From CAZTXD01 sp964617995 (lineage in GTDB: Bacteria; Actinomycetota; Acidimicrobiia; Spongiisociales; ZC4RG35): a stretch of 30,881 bases of DNA. The DNA lies in assembly GCA_964617995.1 (NCBI GenBank), contig CAZTXD010000030.1:1-30881 (forward strand), given 5' to 3'. The position numbers were made by a program, and so were the translations under genes. Shown here in pieces: positions 23,446-30,881 of this stretch (the stretch's first letter is position 1; every line of letters begins with the position of its first letter). The notes beneath the pieces were generated by a model, which was given only the letters and a program-made list of their open reading frames with translations, made no database searches and had not been told where the DNA came from.

Positions 23446-24873
23446 CTATCGGCTCTCGGGAATAGCCCGGACGACGCGCCGGTATCCGTGATCGGCAACG
23501 ACCTCGACCCTGGTTCCGGTGGGGATGTGGTCTCCCTCGGTGACCACATCCACCCTTCGACCCTCCACCCGGGCGATGCCGCCGGGACGCAGGTCGGTGA
23601 CGGCGACTCCTGTCGCCCCTTCCAGGGACTCGCCATCGTCGGCAGGGGACGGCGTCTCGGCGGTGGCCCCGGATCCGATCCAGCGAGTCCATCCCCGCCC
23701 CGATGGCGGGACCTTCTCCCCCACCGTCTCCTGCAGCACCAGTCCACGTGGTCCTCCCCCTCGAGCCAGGAAGATGAACAGTGCAACGGTTCCTACCACT
23801 ATCAGCACCAGGGAGGCGGCGATGCTGCTCAGGGCGCGCTGAACCTGCTCGCCGGTGACCAGGTCCCTGCTCAGCATGGCCAGATATGCGCCGACCAGGA
23901 AGGAGGCCAGTCCCAGGAGCCCGGCGATTCCTGTTCCCGGTATCACCGCGATCTCGATCGCGATCAGCACCAGACCCAGGACCACCAGGGCCACGTCCTC
24001 CCAACCGGCCAGCCCGGCCAGGAGATGGCCCCAGAAGAACAGCCCGATGAGGGCCACGCCGCCCAGTGCAGGTATCCCCACACCGCCGGCGAGCACGTCG
24101 CCGATCAGGAGCCAGATTCCCAACGTCAGGAGCAGCGACGAGACGATCGGGTTGGTGAGCCAGCGGACGAGGGACTCGGCGGATGTGGGCTGGGTGGGTA
24201 TCACCTGGGCGTCCGCCAGGCCGGCCTCGGCGAGTGATGCATCCAGATCGCTCACAACCGCGTCGGCATAGCCCCACTCGGTCGCATCCGGCACCGAGAG
24301 GGTGAGGAGCTCGCCGGCGGCGACCAAACCGGGGATCTCCACCTCAGGATCTACCATCGCCTCGGCCACCACCGGGTCTCGTCCTCGTGTCTCGGCGGTG
24401 GAACGGAACACCGCTCGCACCGCCGAAACCGTCTTCTCGTCCGCGGTTTCGCCCGATCCAACCACCGGCGTGGCCGCCCCCATCACCGATCCTTCGGCGA
24501 AGTGGATCGTCTCGGCCGCCAGGGCCACCAACGCACCCGCAGAGAGGGCGGTGCGATCCACCAGGGCAACGGTCGGGGCGCGGGTCTGGAGCAAGGCCCG
24601 TCGCATCTCCAACGCGGCGTCGAGACGACCACCAGGGGTTTCGATGCGGAGAACGACGGCCGCTCCCTCGTCTTCGGCCTGGGAGAGGACGCGATTCAGA
24701 TACGGGGAGAGCCCGAGGTCGATGGTGTCGGTTATCTCCACGACGTAGACCGACTCTCTGACCTGAGCGTCGCCGGGTGGGGTCATCCAGATGAGGAGAG
24801 CGGCACTCACCAGAGCCCCGGCGGCGATCCAGCGGCGGAGCCGAGGACGGTCGATGCGGCGCGACGTGATCAT
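23446..24873 (-). CDS. NfeD-family membrane serine protease (ClpP-class)
   Basis: A 475-residue long-form NfeD protein. There is a signal peptide or N-terminal anchor (about 12-36), then a ClpP/SppA-like protease domain (40-235) with ETPGGRLDAAL (78-88), the nucleophile Ser111 in TALSAGALVA, and a probable general-base Lys147 (ADEKTVSAV). Four or five membrane helices follow (about 240-370) and a C-terminal OB-fold NfeD domain (about 415-475, GVAVTDLRPGGIARVEG). Proteins of this form pair with FloA/stomatin partners and are thought to cleave or regulate them and other membrane proteins. ATG 24873 sits about 8 bases downstream of the expected transcription start from the TAGGCT box at 24888. 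First gene of the NfeD-FloA transcript. Confidence 0.93.
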   Translation of the reverse strand: MITSRRIDRPRLRRWIAAGALVSAALLIWMTPPGDAQVRESVYVVEITDTIDLGLSPYLNRVLSQAEDEGAAVVLRIETPGGRLDAALEMRRALLQTRAPTVALVDRTALSAGALVALAAETIHFAEGSVMGAATPVVGSGETADEKTVSAVRAVFRSTAETRGRDPVVAEAMVDPEVEIPGLVAAGELLTLSVPDATEWGYADAVVSDLDASLAEAGLADAQVIPTQPTSAESLVRWLTNPIVSSLLLTLGIWLLIGDVLAGGVGIPALGGVALIGLFFWGHLLAGLAGWEDVALVVLGLVLIAIEIAVIPGTGIAGLLGLASFLVGAYLAMLSRDLVTGEQVQRALSSIAASLVLIVVGTVALFIFLARGGGPRGLVLQETVGEKVPPSGRGWTRWIGSGATAETPSPADDGESLEGATGVAVTDLRPGGIARVEGRRVDVVTEGDHIPTGTRVEVVADHGYRRVVRAIPESR

Positions 24874-24887
24874 CGGAATACACCATC

Positions 24888-24893
24888 AGCCTA
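24888..24893 (-). promoter_or_regulatory. -10 box of the NfeD-FloA transcript
   Basis: TAGGCT on the minus strand, 14 bases before ATG 24873, predicting a leader of about 8 bases. It faces away from an identical hexamer serving the CtpE-like gene (24944-24949), forming a compact divergent promoter pair. Confidence 0.45.
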
Positions 24894-24943
24894 TCTCGCC
24901 GGCGCCTTCTCCTCTCGTCGCAGGTGTGGGGCACGGGCGCCGG

Positions 24944-24949
24944 TAGGCT
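24944..24949 (+). promoter_or_regulatory. -10 box of the CtpE-like ATPase gene (leaderless)
   Basis: TAGGCT, 6 bases before the GTG at 24956, so the transcript should start at the GTG. No ribosome binding site is present between. The context GGTAGGCT matches that of the SARP-WD40 gene. Confidence 0.45.
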
Positions 24950-24955
24950 CGGCGC

Positions 24956-27454
24956 GTGCCCAACACCGAGCGCATCACCGACGACAGGTCCGGGATGGCG
25001 GCCCGCGGTCTCGAGCTGCACGACGTGCGTCGGCGAATGGAAGCGGGGATGGTCAACCGGGTTCCCAAGCCTCCCAGCCGCTCCACCTCCGAGATCGTCA
25101 AGGCCAACGTATTCACCCGGTTCAACATCCTGCTCTTCGTCCTGGTTCTGATCACGCTGCTCGTGCTGCGCGAGCCGCGTGACGCTCTCTTCGGGATCGT
25201 CCTGGTCACCAACGCCGCCATCGGTGTCTTCCAGGAACTGCGGGCCAAGAACACCCTGGACCGCCTGGAGGTGGTGGCCGCCCCAACGGTCCGGGTGATC
25301 CGCGCGGGCAGGGCGGTGGATCTGGCGGTGGACCGGGTCGTCGTCGACGATGTGGTGGAGCTACGCCCCGGAGATCAGCTCGTGGTGGACGGAGAGGTGC
25401 TGATGGCCGCCGGCCTGGAAATCGACGAGTCGCTCCTGACCGGAGAGTCCGACCCCGTCCCCAAAGGCCCCGGTGACGAATGCCTGTCGGGCAGCTTCGT
25501 GTCGGCCGGGCGCGGCCGGTATCGGGCCAGACGCGTCGGGGGACAGGCCTACGCCGCCCGCCTCGCCCACGAAGCAAAGCAGTTCTCGTTGGTCCGGTCG
25601 GAGCTGAGAGACGGCATCAACTGGATCATCGGCGCCGTGAGCTGGATCGCCGGGCCGATGATCGCTCTCCTGGTGTGGAGCCAGGTGCGGGGCGGCGACG
25701 AGTTCCTCACCGCTCTGCGGGGAGCGGTGGCCGGGGCGGTGGCGATGATCCCCCAGGGGCTGGTGCTGCTGACGTCGATGGCCCTGGCCGTGGGAGTCAT
25801 CAGGCTGGGAAAGCGGAACGTACTGGTCCAGGAACTGCCGGCCATCGAGGGGCTCGCCCGGGTGGACACGGTCTGTTTCGACAAGACGGGCACCCTCACC
25901 GAGGGGCATATGCGAGTCCAGGAAGTCACCCTCCTGGACGAGGTCGACCCGACGGTCGCCCTCGCCGCCCTGGCCGCCTCCGATCCCAACCCCAATGCCA
26001 CCTTGGCCGCGGTGGCGGCCGCCTATCCTCACCCGCCGCGGTGGCAGGTGCTGAACACGGTTCCGTTCTCATCTGCACGCAAGTGGAGCGGGGCGACGTT
26101 CCCCGGTCACGGGACCTGGGTGATGGGAGCTCCCGACGTGATCGCTCCCCACGACGACGAGGTGGAGGCCATCGCCGACGCAGCCAGCGCTCTCGGCCAG
26201 CGGGTGGTCCTGGTCGCGGCCGGGGAGACCCCCTTGTCGGGGCATGATCTGCCGGACGATCTCGAGCCGGTGATGGTGCTGGCTCTCGGGGACCCGGTCC
26301 GCCCCGACGCCGCCGACACCCTCTACTACCTGGCCGACCAGGGTGTCGCCGTGAAGGTGATCTCGGGAGACAACCCCCGAACCGTGGCCGCCATCGCCCA
26401 GCAGGTGGGCGTGGCAGTCAGCCCCGGTCAGGTGGTGGATGCTCGTCGCCTGCCCACCGACCTGACAGCCCTGGCTGACGTAATGGAACGGGCGACCGTG
26501 TTCGGTCGGGTCAGCCCGCACCAGAAGAAGGCGATGGTGGCGGCCCTGCAATCACGGGGCCACGTAGTGGCGATGACCGGTGACGGCGTCAACGACGTCC
26601 TTGCCCTCAAGGACAGCGACATAGGCATCGCCGTGGGCAACGGCGCTCCCGCCTCCCGCGCGGTCGCCCAGCTCGTGCTGCTCGACGGTCGGTTCGCCAC
26701 GGTCCCCCAGATCGTGGGGGAGGGGCGCCGGGTCACTTCCAACATCGAACGGGTGGGCAACCTGTTCCTGACCGGGACCGTCTATGCGGTGGGACTGGCG
26801 CTGGCCATCATCATCACCAACATCCCCTTCCCGTTCCTGCCGAGGCACCTCACCCTGGTCGGTAGCCTGACCGTGGGGATCCCGTCTTTCTTCCTGGCCC
26901 TGGCGCCATCGGCGCGTCGGGCCCGGACCGGCTTCGTGACACGCATGCTCAAGTTCGCCGTCCCCACCGGCCTGACGGCGACCGTGGCCACCTTCGCCGG
27001 GTATCAGCTCGCCATCGCCGAGGACGTGACGCTGGTACAGGCCCGGACCACTGCCACCCTGATCCTCACCGCCATCGGTCTGTTCGCCCTGGGCATCGTC
27101 AGCCGTCCCCTCGTGCCGTGGAAGCGGGGACTGATCGCGGGGATGGTCGCTTTGCTGCTGCTGGCGGTGGCCAACCCCGCCGCCGCCGACCTGTTCGAGC
27201 TGGATGTGCCCCGGCCGGTGGTGCTCCTCGCCGCCCTCGGCATCGTGGCGCTGACGGGCACGGTGATGGTGTTCTCCCTGCATGCCCTGGGATGGGCCAG
27301 GGCTGTCCCCGCCATCCTCCGGGACGTCGAACCGGAGAGCTGGAGGGAGCTTCCCCAGCGCATCACCGAGCTGTCGGGCTGGCACCGATCGTTCCCCGCC
27401 ACCGGAGAGATGCCGGCGCTATCGGAGGAAGAAGACCCAGACGAGCCCGGCTAG
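24956..27454 (+). CDS. ctpE: CtpE-like cation-transporting P-type ATPase
   Basis: An 832-residue P-type ATPase closely following mycobacterial CtpE from memory. Visible are EIVKANVFTRFN before the first helix, the actuator LLTGES (T162-S165), PQGLVLLTSMALAVG in the membrane, the phosphorylation site DKTGTLT with Asp309, KWSGATF in the nucleotide-binding domain, and GDGVNDVLALKD (542-553). All catalytic residues are present. CtpE of Mycobacterium is reported as a plasma-membrane Ca2+ uptake ATPase; the ion here is inferred from that similarity. It starts at GTG 24956, a leaderless position after TAGGCT. It is longer at the C-terminus by a short acidic tail. It diverges from NfeD-FloA; a functional link is not shown. 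Confidence 0.9.
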   Translation: MPNTERITDDRSGMAARGLELHDVRRRMEAGMVNRVPKPPSRSTSEIVKANVFTRFNILLFVLVLITLLVLREPRDALFGIVLVTNAAIGVFQELRAKNTLDRLEVVAAPTVRVIRAGRAVDLAVDRVVVDDVVELRPGDQLVVDGEVLMAAGLEIDESLLTGESDPVPKGPGDECLSGSFVSAGRGRYRARRVGGQAYAARLAHEAKQFSLVRSELRDGINWIIGAVSWIAGPMIALLVWSQVRGGDEFLTALRGAVAGAVAMIPQGLVLLTSMALAVGVIRLGKRNVLVQELPAIEGLARVDTVCFDKTGTLTEGHMRVQEVTLLDEVDPTVALAALAASDPNPNATLAAVAAAYPHPPRWQVLNTVPFSSARKWSGATFPGHGTWVMGAPDVIAPHDDEVEAIADAASALGQRVVLVAAGETPLSGHDLPDDLEPVMVLALGDPVRPDAADTLYYLADQGVAVKVISGDNPRTVAAIAQQVGVAVSPGQVVDARRLPTDLTALADVMERATVFGRVSPHQKKAMVAALQSRGHVVAMTGDGVNDVLALKDSDIGIAVGNGAPASRAVAQLVLLDGRFATVPQIVGEGRRVTSNIERVGNLFLTGTVYAVGLALAIIITNIPFPFLPRHLTLVGSLTVGIPSFFLALAPSARRARTGFVTRMLKFAVPTGLTATVATFAGYQLAIAEDVTLVQARTTATLILTAIGLFALGIVSRPLVPWKRGLIAGMVALLLLAVANPAAADLFELDVPRPVVLLAALGIVALTGTVMVFSLHALGWARAVPAILRDVEPESWRELPQRITELSGWHRSFPATGEMPALSEEEDPDEPG

Positions 27455-27613
27455 AAACGCCGACCTGCGTCTCCACCGCAGGGACGCTATGTTGGAGAGG
27501 GAGCTCTGACGGAGTAATCGTCGCCCCAACCGTCGCCCCCAATGACGCCGCCCCCGGAGGCACCGCCGTTCGGAGGGTCGACGGAACCGTCACCGGGGTG
27601 AGAAGGAGGGGAA

Positions 27614-28396
27614 ATGACTGACCCGACACCGTTCAGTCGCCAGCTCCTGGCCGAGCACTACGGCAGCCTCGCCGAGGCATACGACGAGTTCCTCTACTAC
27701 TCGCCCGACTTCGTCCGGACTCTCACCACCAGGATGATCGAGCATCTGCAGCTCGGTGGGAACGACCGCCTGGCCGACGTCGGCTGCGGGACGGCCATGT
27801 ACACCCTCGACATCCTCGAACAGGTCCCGCTGCGAAACCCGGCGCTGGGGGTCGATCCCTATCCCGAGATGCTGGCCGCCATACCCGCCGACGCCAACAT
27901 CACCCCCCTAGCCCTGGACGCTCTCACGTTCTCCCGCCAGGACCACCCCTACGACAAGGTGCTGGTCAAAGAGACCATCCACCACGTCGACGACCGGCCC
28001 GAGTTCTTCGCCAACACGTTCGCCCGGCTGCCGGAGGGGGGACGCATGCTGTTGGTGCATGTGCCTCCCGACGTGAAATACCCGCTGTTCCAGGCCGCGC
28101 TCGACCGGTGCCTCGGATGGCACGCCGATCCCGACGAGCTGCAAGAGCAACTGGTCGACGCCGGATTCACGGTGGTCCGTGATGCGGTCGACTACCACCT
28201 GGCGCTGCCCACCCCCACCTATTTCAAGATGGTCAGGAACTGCTACATGTCGGTATTGAGCAGCTTCGAGGAAGAGGAGCTGCTCGAGGGCCTGGCAGAG
28301 ATGGACGAGAAGTACGGACACCTGGACACGCTCCGCTTCGTCGACCATTTCGACTACCTGTGTGCCGTCAAGGAGTCCGGTGAGGAGTCCGGTTAG
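27614..28396 (+). CDS. Class I SAM-dependent methyltransferase
   Basis: A 260-residue protein with motif I LADVGCGTAMY (53-63), an acidic strand-2 end at GVDPYPEML (about 79-87), a KVLVKETIHHVDD stretch in the position of motif IV, and LPEGGRMLLVHV as post-motif. The rest of the C-terminal half is helical with an acidic SSFEEEELLEGL segment. The pattern resembles small-molecule methyltransferases; the acceptor is unknown. ATG 27614 has a strong AAGGAGG upstream. It stands alone, 159 bases after the CtpE-like gene, in which I see only a small CCTGCG/CGCAGG hairpin at 27464-27482 and no clear promoter. Confidence 0.85.
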   Translation: MTDPTPFSRQLLAEHYGSLAEAYDEFLYYSPDFVRTLTTRMIEHLQLGGNDRLADVGCGTAMYTLDILEQVPLRNPALGVDPYPEMLAAIPADANITPLALDALTFSRQDHPYDKVLVKETIHHVDDRPEFFANTFARLPEGGRMLLVHVPPDVKYPLFQAALDRCLGWHADPDELQEQLVDAGFTVVRDAVDYHLALPTPTYFKMVRNCYMSVLSSFEEEELLEGLAEMDEKYGHLDTLRFVDHFDYLCAVKESGEESG

Positions 28397-28451
28397 ACGG
28401 GACCAACCCTGGGTTCCACCCCACGCTGGGCGGTGTCTGCAGCCCTCGGTT

Positions 28452-28467
28452 CGTGACAGCGGTCACG
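28452..28467. promoter_or_regulatory. Candidate CRP-type operator
   Basis: A perfect 5-6-5 palindrome CGTGA-N6-TCACG. The consensus for actinobacterial cAMP-receptor proteins is TGTGA-N6-TCACA, so the core GTGA-N6-TCAC matches with T/A replaced by C/G at the ends. It lies about 125 bases upstream of the lipoprotein -10 box. Since the window encodes two cyclases it is worth testing, but a single site in GC-rich DNA could be chance. Confidence 0.35.
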
Positions 28468-28485
28468 GTCCGATGACCCACGGGT

Positions 28486-28519
28486 CACAGCCCACGCCGT
28501 CCGGGGGACACAGCCCACG
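28486..28519. repeat. Short direct repeat
   Basis: The 11-mer cacagcccacg occurs twice (28486-28496 and 28509-28519), 23 bases apart start to start, in the intergenic region before the lipoprotein gene. That is about two helical turns, so it could be a tandem protein-binding site. Confidence 0.35.
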
Positions 28520-28578
28520 GTTCAGGCCATGATCGCGTAGGACGCTCCCTCGACGTCTCCGCGGGCGCGTCCCATCCT

Positions 28579-28584
28579 TATGCT
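28579..28584 (+). promoter_or_regulatory. -10 box of the lipoprotein gene (leaderless)
   Basis: TATGCT, 7 bases before ATG 28592, with no ribosome binding site, again predicting an mRNA that begins at the start codon. Confidence 0.45.
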
Positions 28585-28591
28585 GTAGACG

Positions 28592-28942
28592 ATGCGGTAC
28601 CTCGCGGTCGCCTTGGTCCTCTTCGCCGCCTGCGCCTCCAACCGACCACCAGTCGATGCATGGGTCGAAGAGCAATGGAAGCCCCTGGTACAAATGGTTC
28701 CGGAACCGGCCGACGCCTCACCGCCAGTGTGTGACGAAGCGCTGGGAGACTTGCGGGAAGGGGCCCCCGGGCTGAGTCCCGCCCCCTCAGAAGAGCTACG
28801 GGAGGCTGCTGCCGGATGGCTCAACGCAGCGGAGTCCCTGATGTTCGAGTGTGCCTCCGACCCGGATGTCGACTACACCGCCCAACACGAGCGAGTCCTC
28901 CTCCGCCAAGCAGAAGTCGAAGCCCTGCTCGAACGCTCCTAA
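28592..28942 (+). CDS. Small secreted lipoprotein, unknown function
   Basis: A 116-residue protein with a short signal peptide and a lipobox F-A-A-C at residues 11-14, so Cys14 would be lipidated and the mature 103-residue protein anchored outside the membrane. The mature part is acidic and helical, with two further cysteines (47 and 86) that could form a disulfide once exported. No family recognised. The n-region has only Arg2, which is short for a lipoprotein signal. The DsbA/FrnE-like thiol oxidoreductase encoded 158 bases downstream might be related to that disulfide, which is speculation. Confidence 0.65.
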   Translation: MRYLAVALVLFAACASNRPPVDAWVEEQWKPLVQMVPEPADASPPVCDEALGDLREGAPGLSPAPSEELREAAAGWLNAAESLMFECASDPDVDYTAQHERVLLRQAEVEALLERS

Positions 28943-29099
28943 GACAAAGTCATCCCGAGTCAGCTCAAACCCCGACGAGTCCCACCCGGATGCACTGGCG
29001 TAGGTGAGAAACCGCAACACCGCAGCCGATACGAGGTCTGGTGGTTGGGAAGGTTCGTAAGCCATCGGGTGTTGTGTGGACGACGATGGGGATCCGACC

Positions 29100-29819
29100 A
29101 TGACCAATCCAACAGTGTTCGACCTCGGGCTGGACCAGCGCGCCCGGCTCGACCTCGAGTTCGTCTATGTGGGCGACCCCATGTGCAGCTGGTGCTGGGG
29201 GTTCTCGCCCGTTCTCGAGGAGCTCGAGTCCCGATATGACATCCCGCTGAGAGTCGTGATGGGTGGCCTGCGGACCGGGCCCCGAGCCGAGCCGATGGAC
29301 GCCGAGGCACGCAAACAGATGGCGACGTATTGGCAGGGCGTGTCGCAGCGGACCGGTCAGCCCTTCACCACCGCGTCCTTGGAACGCGACGGGTGGGTGT
29401 ATGACACCGAGCCGTCGTGTCGCGCGGTGGTGGCGATGCGCGAGCTGGCGCCGCACGAGACGCTGCGATGGGTCGCGAGGTTGCATCGGGCGTTCTACGT
29501 CGATGGAGTCGATGTCACTGACCTGTCGGTGTTCCGTGGACTGTTGGATGGGTTCGACGTCGACCCCGACCGTTTCGGCCAGGTGCTCACCGAGGACACC
29601 ACCATGGAGCGAACAGAACAGGATTTCTTGGAAGCTCAGCGCTATGGGGTGGAGGGCTTCCCGACCGTGCTGCTACGAGACGGCGAAGAGCTCGGCGTCG
29701 TGACCCGCGGATATGTTCCCTGGGATCAGCTCGAGCCACCGTTGACCGGCTGGCTCGAAGAGCGCTACGGCGACCTCACGTCAGGTCTCGTCTGCGATCC
29801 GGAGACGGGTCGTTGTTGA
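29100..29819 (+). CDS. DsbA-family (FrnE-like) thiol oxidoreductase
   Basis: A 239-residue protein with a thioredoxin-fold start (LEFVYVGDPMCSWCWGF) carrying the redox pair C29-S-W-C32, a helical insertion in the middle, and a conserved VEGFPTVLLRDG segment with the cis-proline near the end. It has no signal peptide, so it should act in the cytoplasm, as FrnE-like and 2-hydroxychromene-isomerase-like DsbA relatives do. Two more cysteines lie near the C-terminus (VCDPETGRC). ATG 29100 is preferred, with GGGGAT about 7 bases upstream; an in-frame GTG at 29076 would add eight residues. The 157 bases before it contain nothing recognised. Confidence 0.88.
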   Translation: MTNPTVFDLGLDQRARLDLEFVYVGDPMCSWCWGFSPVLEELESRYDIPLRVVMGGLRTGPRAEPMDAEARKQMATYWQGVSQRTGQPFTTASLERDGWVYDTEPSCRAVVAMRELAPHETLRWVARLHRAFYVDGVDVTDLSVFRGLLDGFDVDPDRFGQVLTEDTTMERTEQDFLEAQRYGVEGFPTVLLRDGEELGVVTRGYVPWDQLEPPLTGWLEERYGDLTSGLVCDPETGRC

Positions 29820-29841
29820 CGGGACGGGCTGCGCGGTCGAG

Positions 29842-30881
29842 CTAGGACTGATCGAAGATGTCGGTGTCGGGAAACGACGCCACGAACGCGAACCAGAACG
29901 ACGAGCGGTTGGGTACCGGCTCGAGGCGGGCTCCTGCAAGCGGGCCTTCGATTGCCCGTCCCTCTATATCCCAGACGCTGTTGGTCTGTTGGTCGCGGTA
30001 GTGGCCGTCCTCGAACACGAAGGTCAGCTCCTCCCCGTCGAGTCGCCGCTTGAACACGGAGCCGGTCGGGCCCTCGGAGCTGGAGAACACCACCAGCGGC
30101 AGGCCGGCGAGCTCGTCGTTGACCGCGGCGTCGCCGAGCTTGCGCAAGGGGTAGGCCCGAGCGGTGCCGTCGAGCACCACCCCGACGACCTCCTCGCCGT
30201 CGTCTAGGCGGTCGCCGCGCACAGATGCCGCGGCGTCGGGGAACGGACGCTGGCCAGCGTTGACCCGCTCTCGGAATCCTTGGAATGGGTCGTGATCGTA
30301 AGGACGCGTGAACCCGGTATTGGTGGTGAGCACCAGGGTCTCGGGGTTCCGCTCGAGCCAGTCACGCCATGTGGACATCCTCGACGGGAGAGGGTCGAGT
30401 TCGGAGCCGCTGAGCGCACCCACGACGGCTCGACCGGCGATGTGCCACCAGTAGCTGTTGGTCTGGTGGTCGTACATCACCATATCGTTGTCGAACAGCG
30501 CGCTCGTGTTGCCGAACGTGAGTTCCCGGCCATCGAGCCGCCGGTCATAGACAACACCGCTGCGGCACAAGGGGCAGTAGGTCACCAGGACGGGTATTCC
30601 GTCGAGCTGCTCGTTCACGATCTCGTGGAAGTTGAGGATCTTGATCGGGTATGCGTAGGCCTGTCCGGATCCGGTCAAGTAGCCGAGGATCAGATCATCG
30701 TCCTCGAGGATGTCGATGCCCCGGGGATCGACGTAGGCGGTCTGTTCGATCGGTGGGATCCGGTCTCGCAATGCCTCGATGTCGGCCGGTGTGGCGCGTG
30801 ACAGAGGAATCGACCCGCCGTCGAAGGTGTCGAAATGGATGTCTTCGAGCGGCACGATGTGCTGGGAGAAGTCCGTTTCCG
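29842..30881 (-). CDS. DUF3179 domain protein, 5' end outside the window
   Basis: At least 346 residues of a DUF3179 protein. Visible are NFHEIVNEQLDGIPVLVTYCPLC with the CPLC pair, NTSALFDNDMVMYDHQTNSYW, and then a second, related half (AVNDELAGLPLVVFSSS, YRDQQTNSVWDIEGRAIEGP) ending in FWFAFVASFP, the family's C-terminal signature. The domain is of unknown function and usually exported or lipid-anchored. The reading frame remains open to the window edge beyond the GTG at 30855 (FSQHIV before it), so the true start and any signal peptide are missing. It converges with the FrnE-like gene; the stops are 22 bases apart. Confidence 0.9.
   Translation of the reverse strand, partial: ETDFSQHIVPLEDIHFDTFDGGSIPLSRATPADIEALRDRIPPIEQTAYVDPRGIDILEDDDLILGYLTGSGQAYAYPIKILNFHEIVNEQLDGIPVLVTYCPLCRSGVVYDRRLDGRELTFGNTSALFDNDMVMYDHQTNSYWWHIAGRAVVGALSGSELDPLPSRMSTWRDWLERNPETLVLTTNTGFTRPYDHDPFQGFRERVNAGQRPFPDAAASVRGDRLDDGEEVVGVVLDGTARAYPLRKLGDAAVNDELAGLPLVVFSSSEGPTGSVFKRRLDGEELTFVFEDGHYRDQQTNSVWDIEGRAIEGPLAGARLEPVPNRSSFWFAFVASFPDTDIFDQS

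Noticed and set aside
24344..25021. Minus-strand frame over the NfeD N-terminus
   Set aside because: Out-of-frame translation of the NfeD gene, whose own frame has signal peptide and protease motifs.

Overview
The window is high-GC DNA (by eye) with the gene content of an actinobacterium. It carries a SARP/BTAD regulator fused to an NTPase and WD40 repeats, two mycobacterial-style class III nucleotidyl cyclases, a CtpE-type P-type ATPase, and many start codons that sit 6-8 bases after a TAnnnT -10 box (likely leaderless mRNAs). GTG starts and GTGA/ATGA overlaps are common. I cannot name the genus; a lineage outside the best-known genera, for example Acidimicrobiia, is a guess. There is no transposase, integrase, phage gene, rRNA or CRISPR array.

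Layout. (1) 1-720: an intact tRNA-Ile(GAT) gene on the minus strand with its promoter and a terminator hairpin, then intergenic DNA with a degenerate tRNA-like repeat. (2) 721-5998, minus: a 1443-residue SARP/BTAD-NTPase-TM-WD40 regulator and a multi-pass membrane protein. (3) 6111-13906: a signalling block. A protein with a C-terminal cyclic-nucleotide-binding-like domain (minus) diverges from an operon (plus) of a response regulator fused to an adenylate/guanylate cyclase and two paralogous multi-TM histidine kinases. Two minus-strand response regulators converge on it. (4) 14220-15400: another tRNA-Ile-derived repeat, a truncated LysR gene and a small ORF. (5) 15396-19490: a methyltransferase, an HD-GYP/LuxR regulator, an ICMT-like membrane methyltransferase and an alpha/beta-hydrolase-fold protein lacking catalytic residues. 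(6) 19536-24873, minus: NfeD protease, flotillin-like FloA, a small coupled ORF, then a cyclase-NTPase-TPR regulator. (7) 24956-30881: CtpE-like ATPase, methyltransferase, small lipoprotein, DsbA/FrnE-like protein, and a DUF3179 protein cut by the window edge.

How they may work together. The central block reads as one circuit: two membrane kinases pass phosphate to a receiver-cyclase and to two other regulators, and a cyclic nucleotide would act on the divergently encoded CNB-like protein. The link is inferred from gene order only. The NfeD-FloA pair is a known membrane-microdomain module, and the CtpE-like pump diverges from it.

Most unusual signal. Besides the intact tRNA-Ile gene there are three same-orientation copies of an approximately 100-120 bp element whose start is the 5' part of tRNA-Ile, broken off at the 3' side of the anticodon loop, and whose remainder is shared between copies but is not tRNA. 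One copy keeps the tRNA promoter. One supplies the C-terminus of a membrane protein. One lies just beyond the end of a truncated LysR gene. They bracket the SARP gene and the signalling block.
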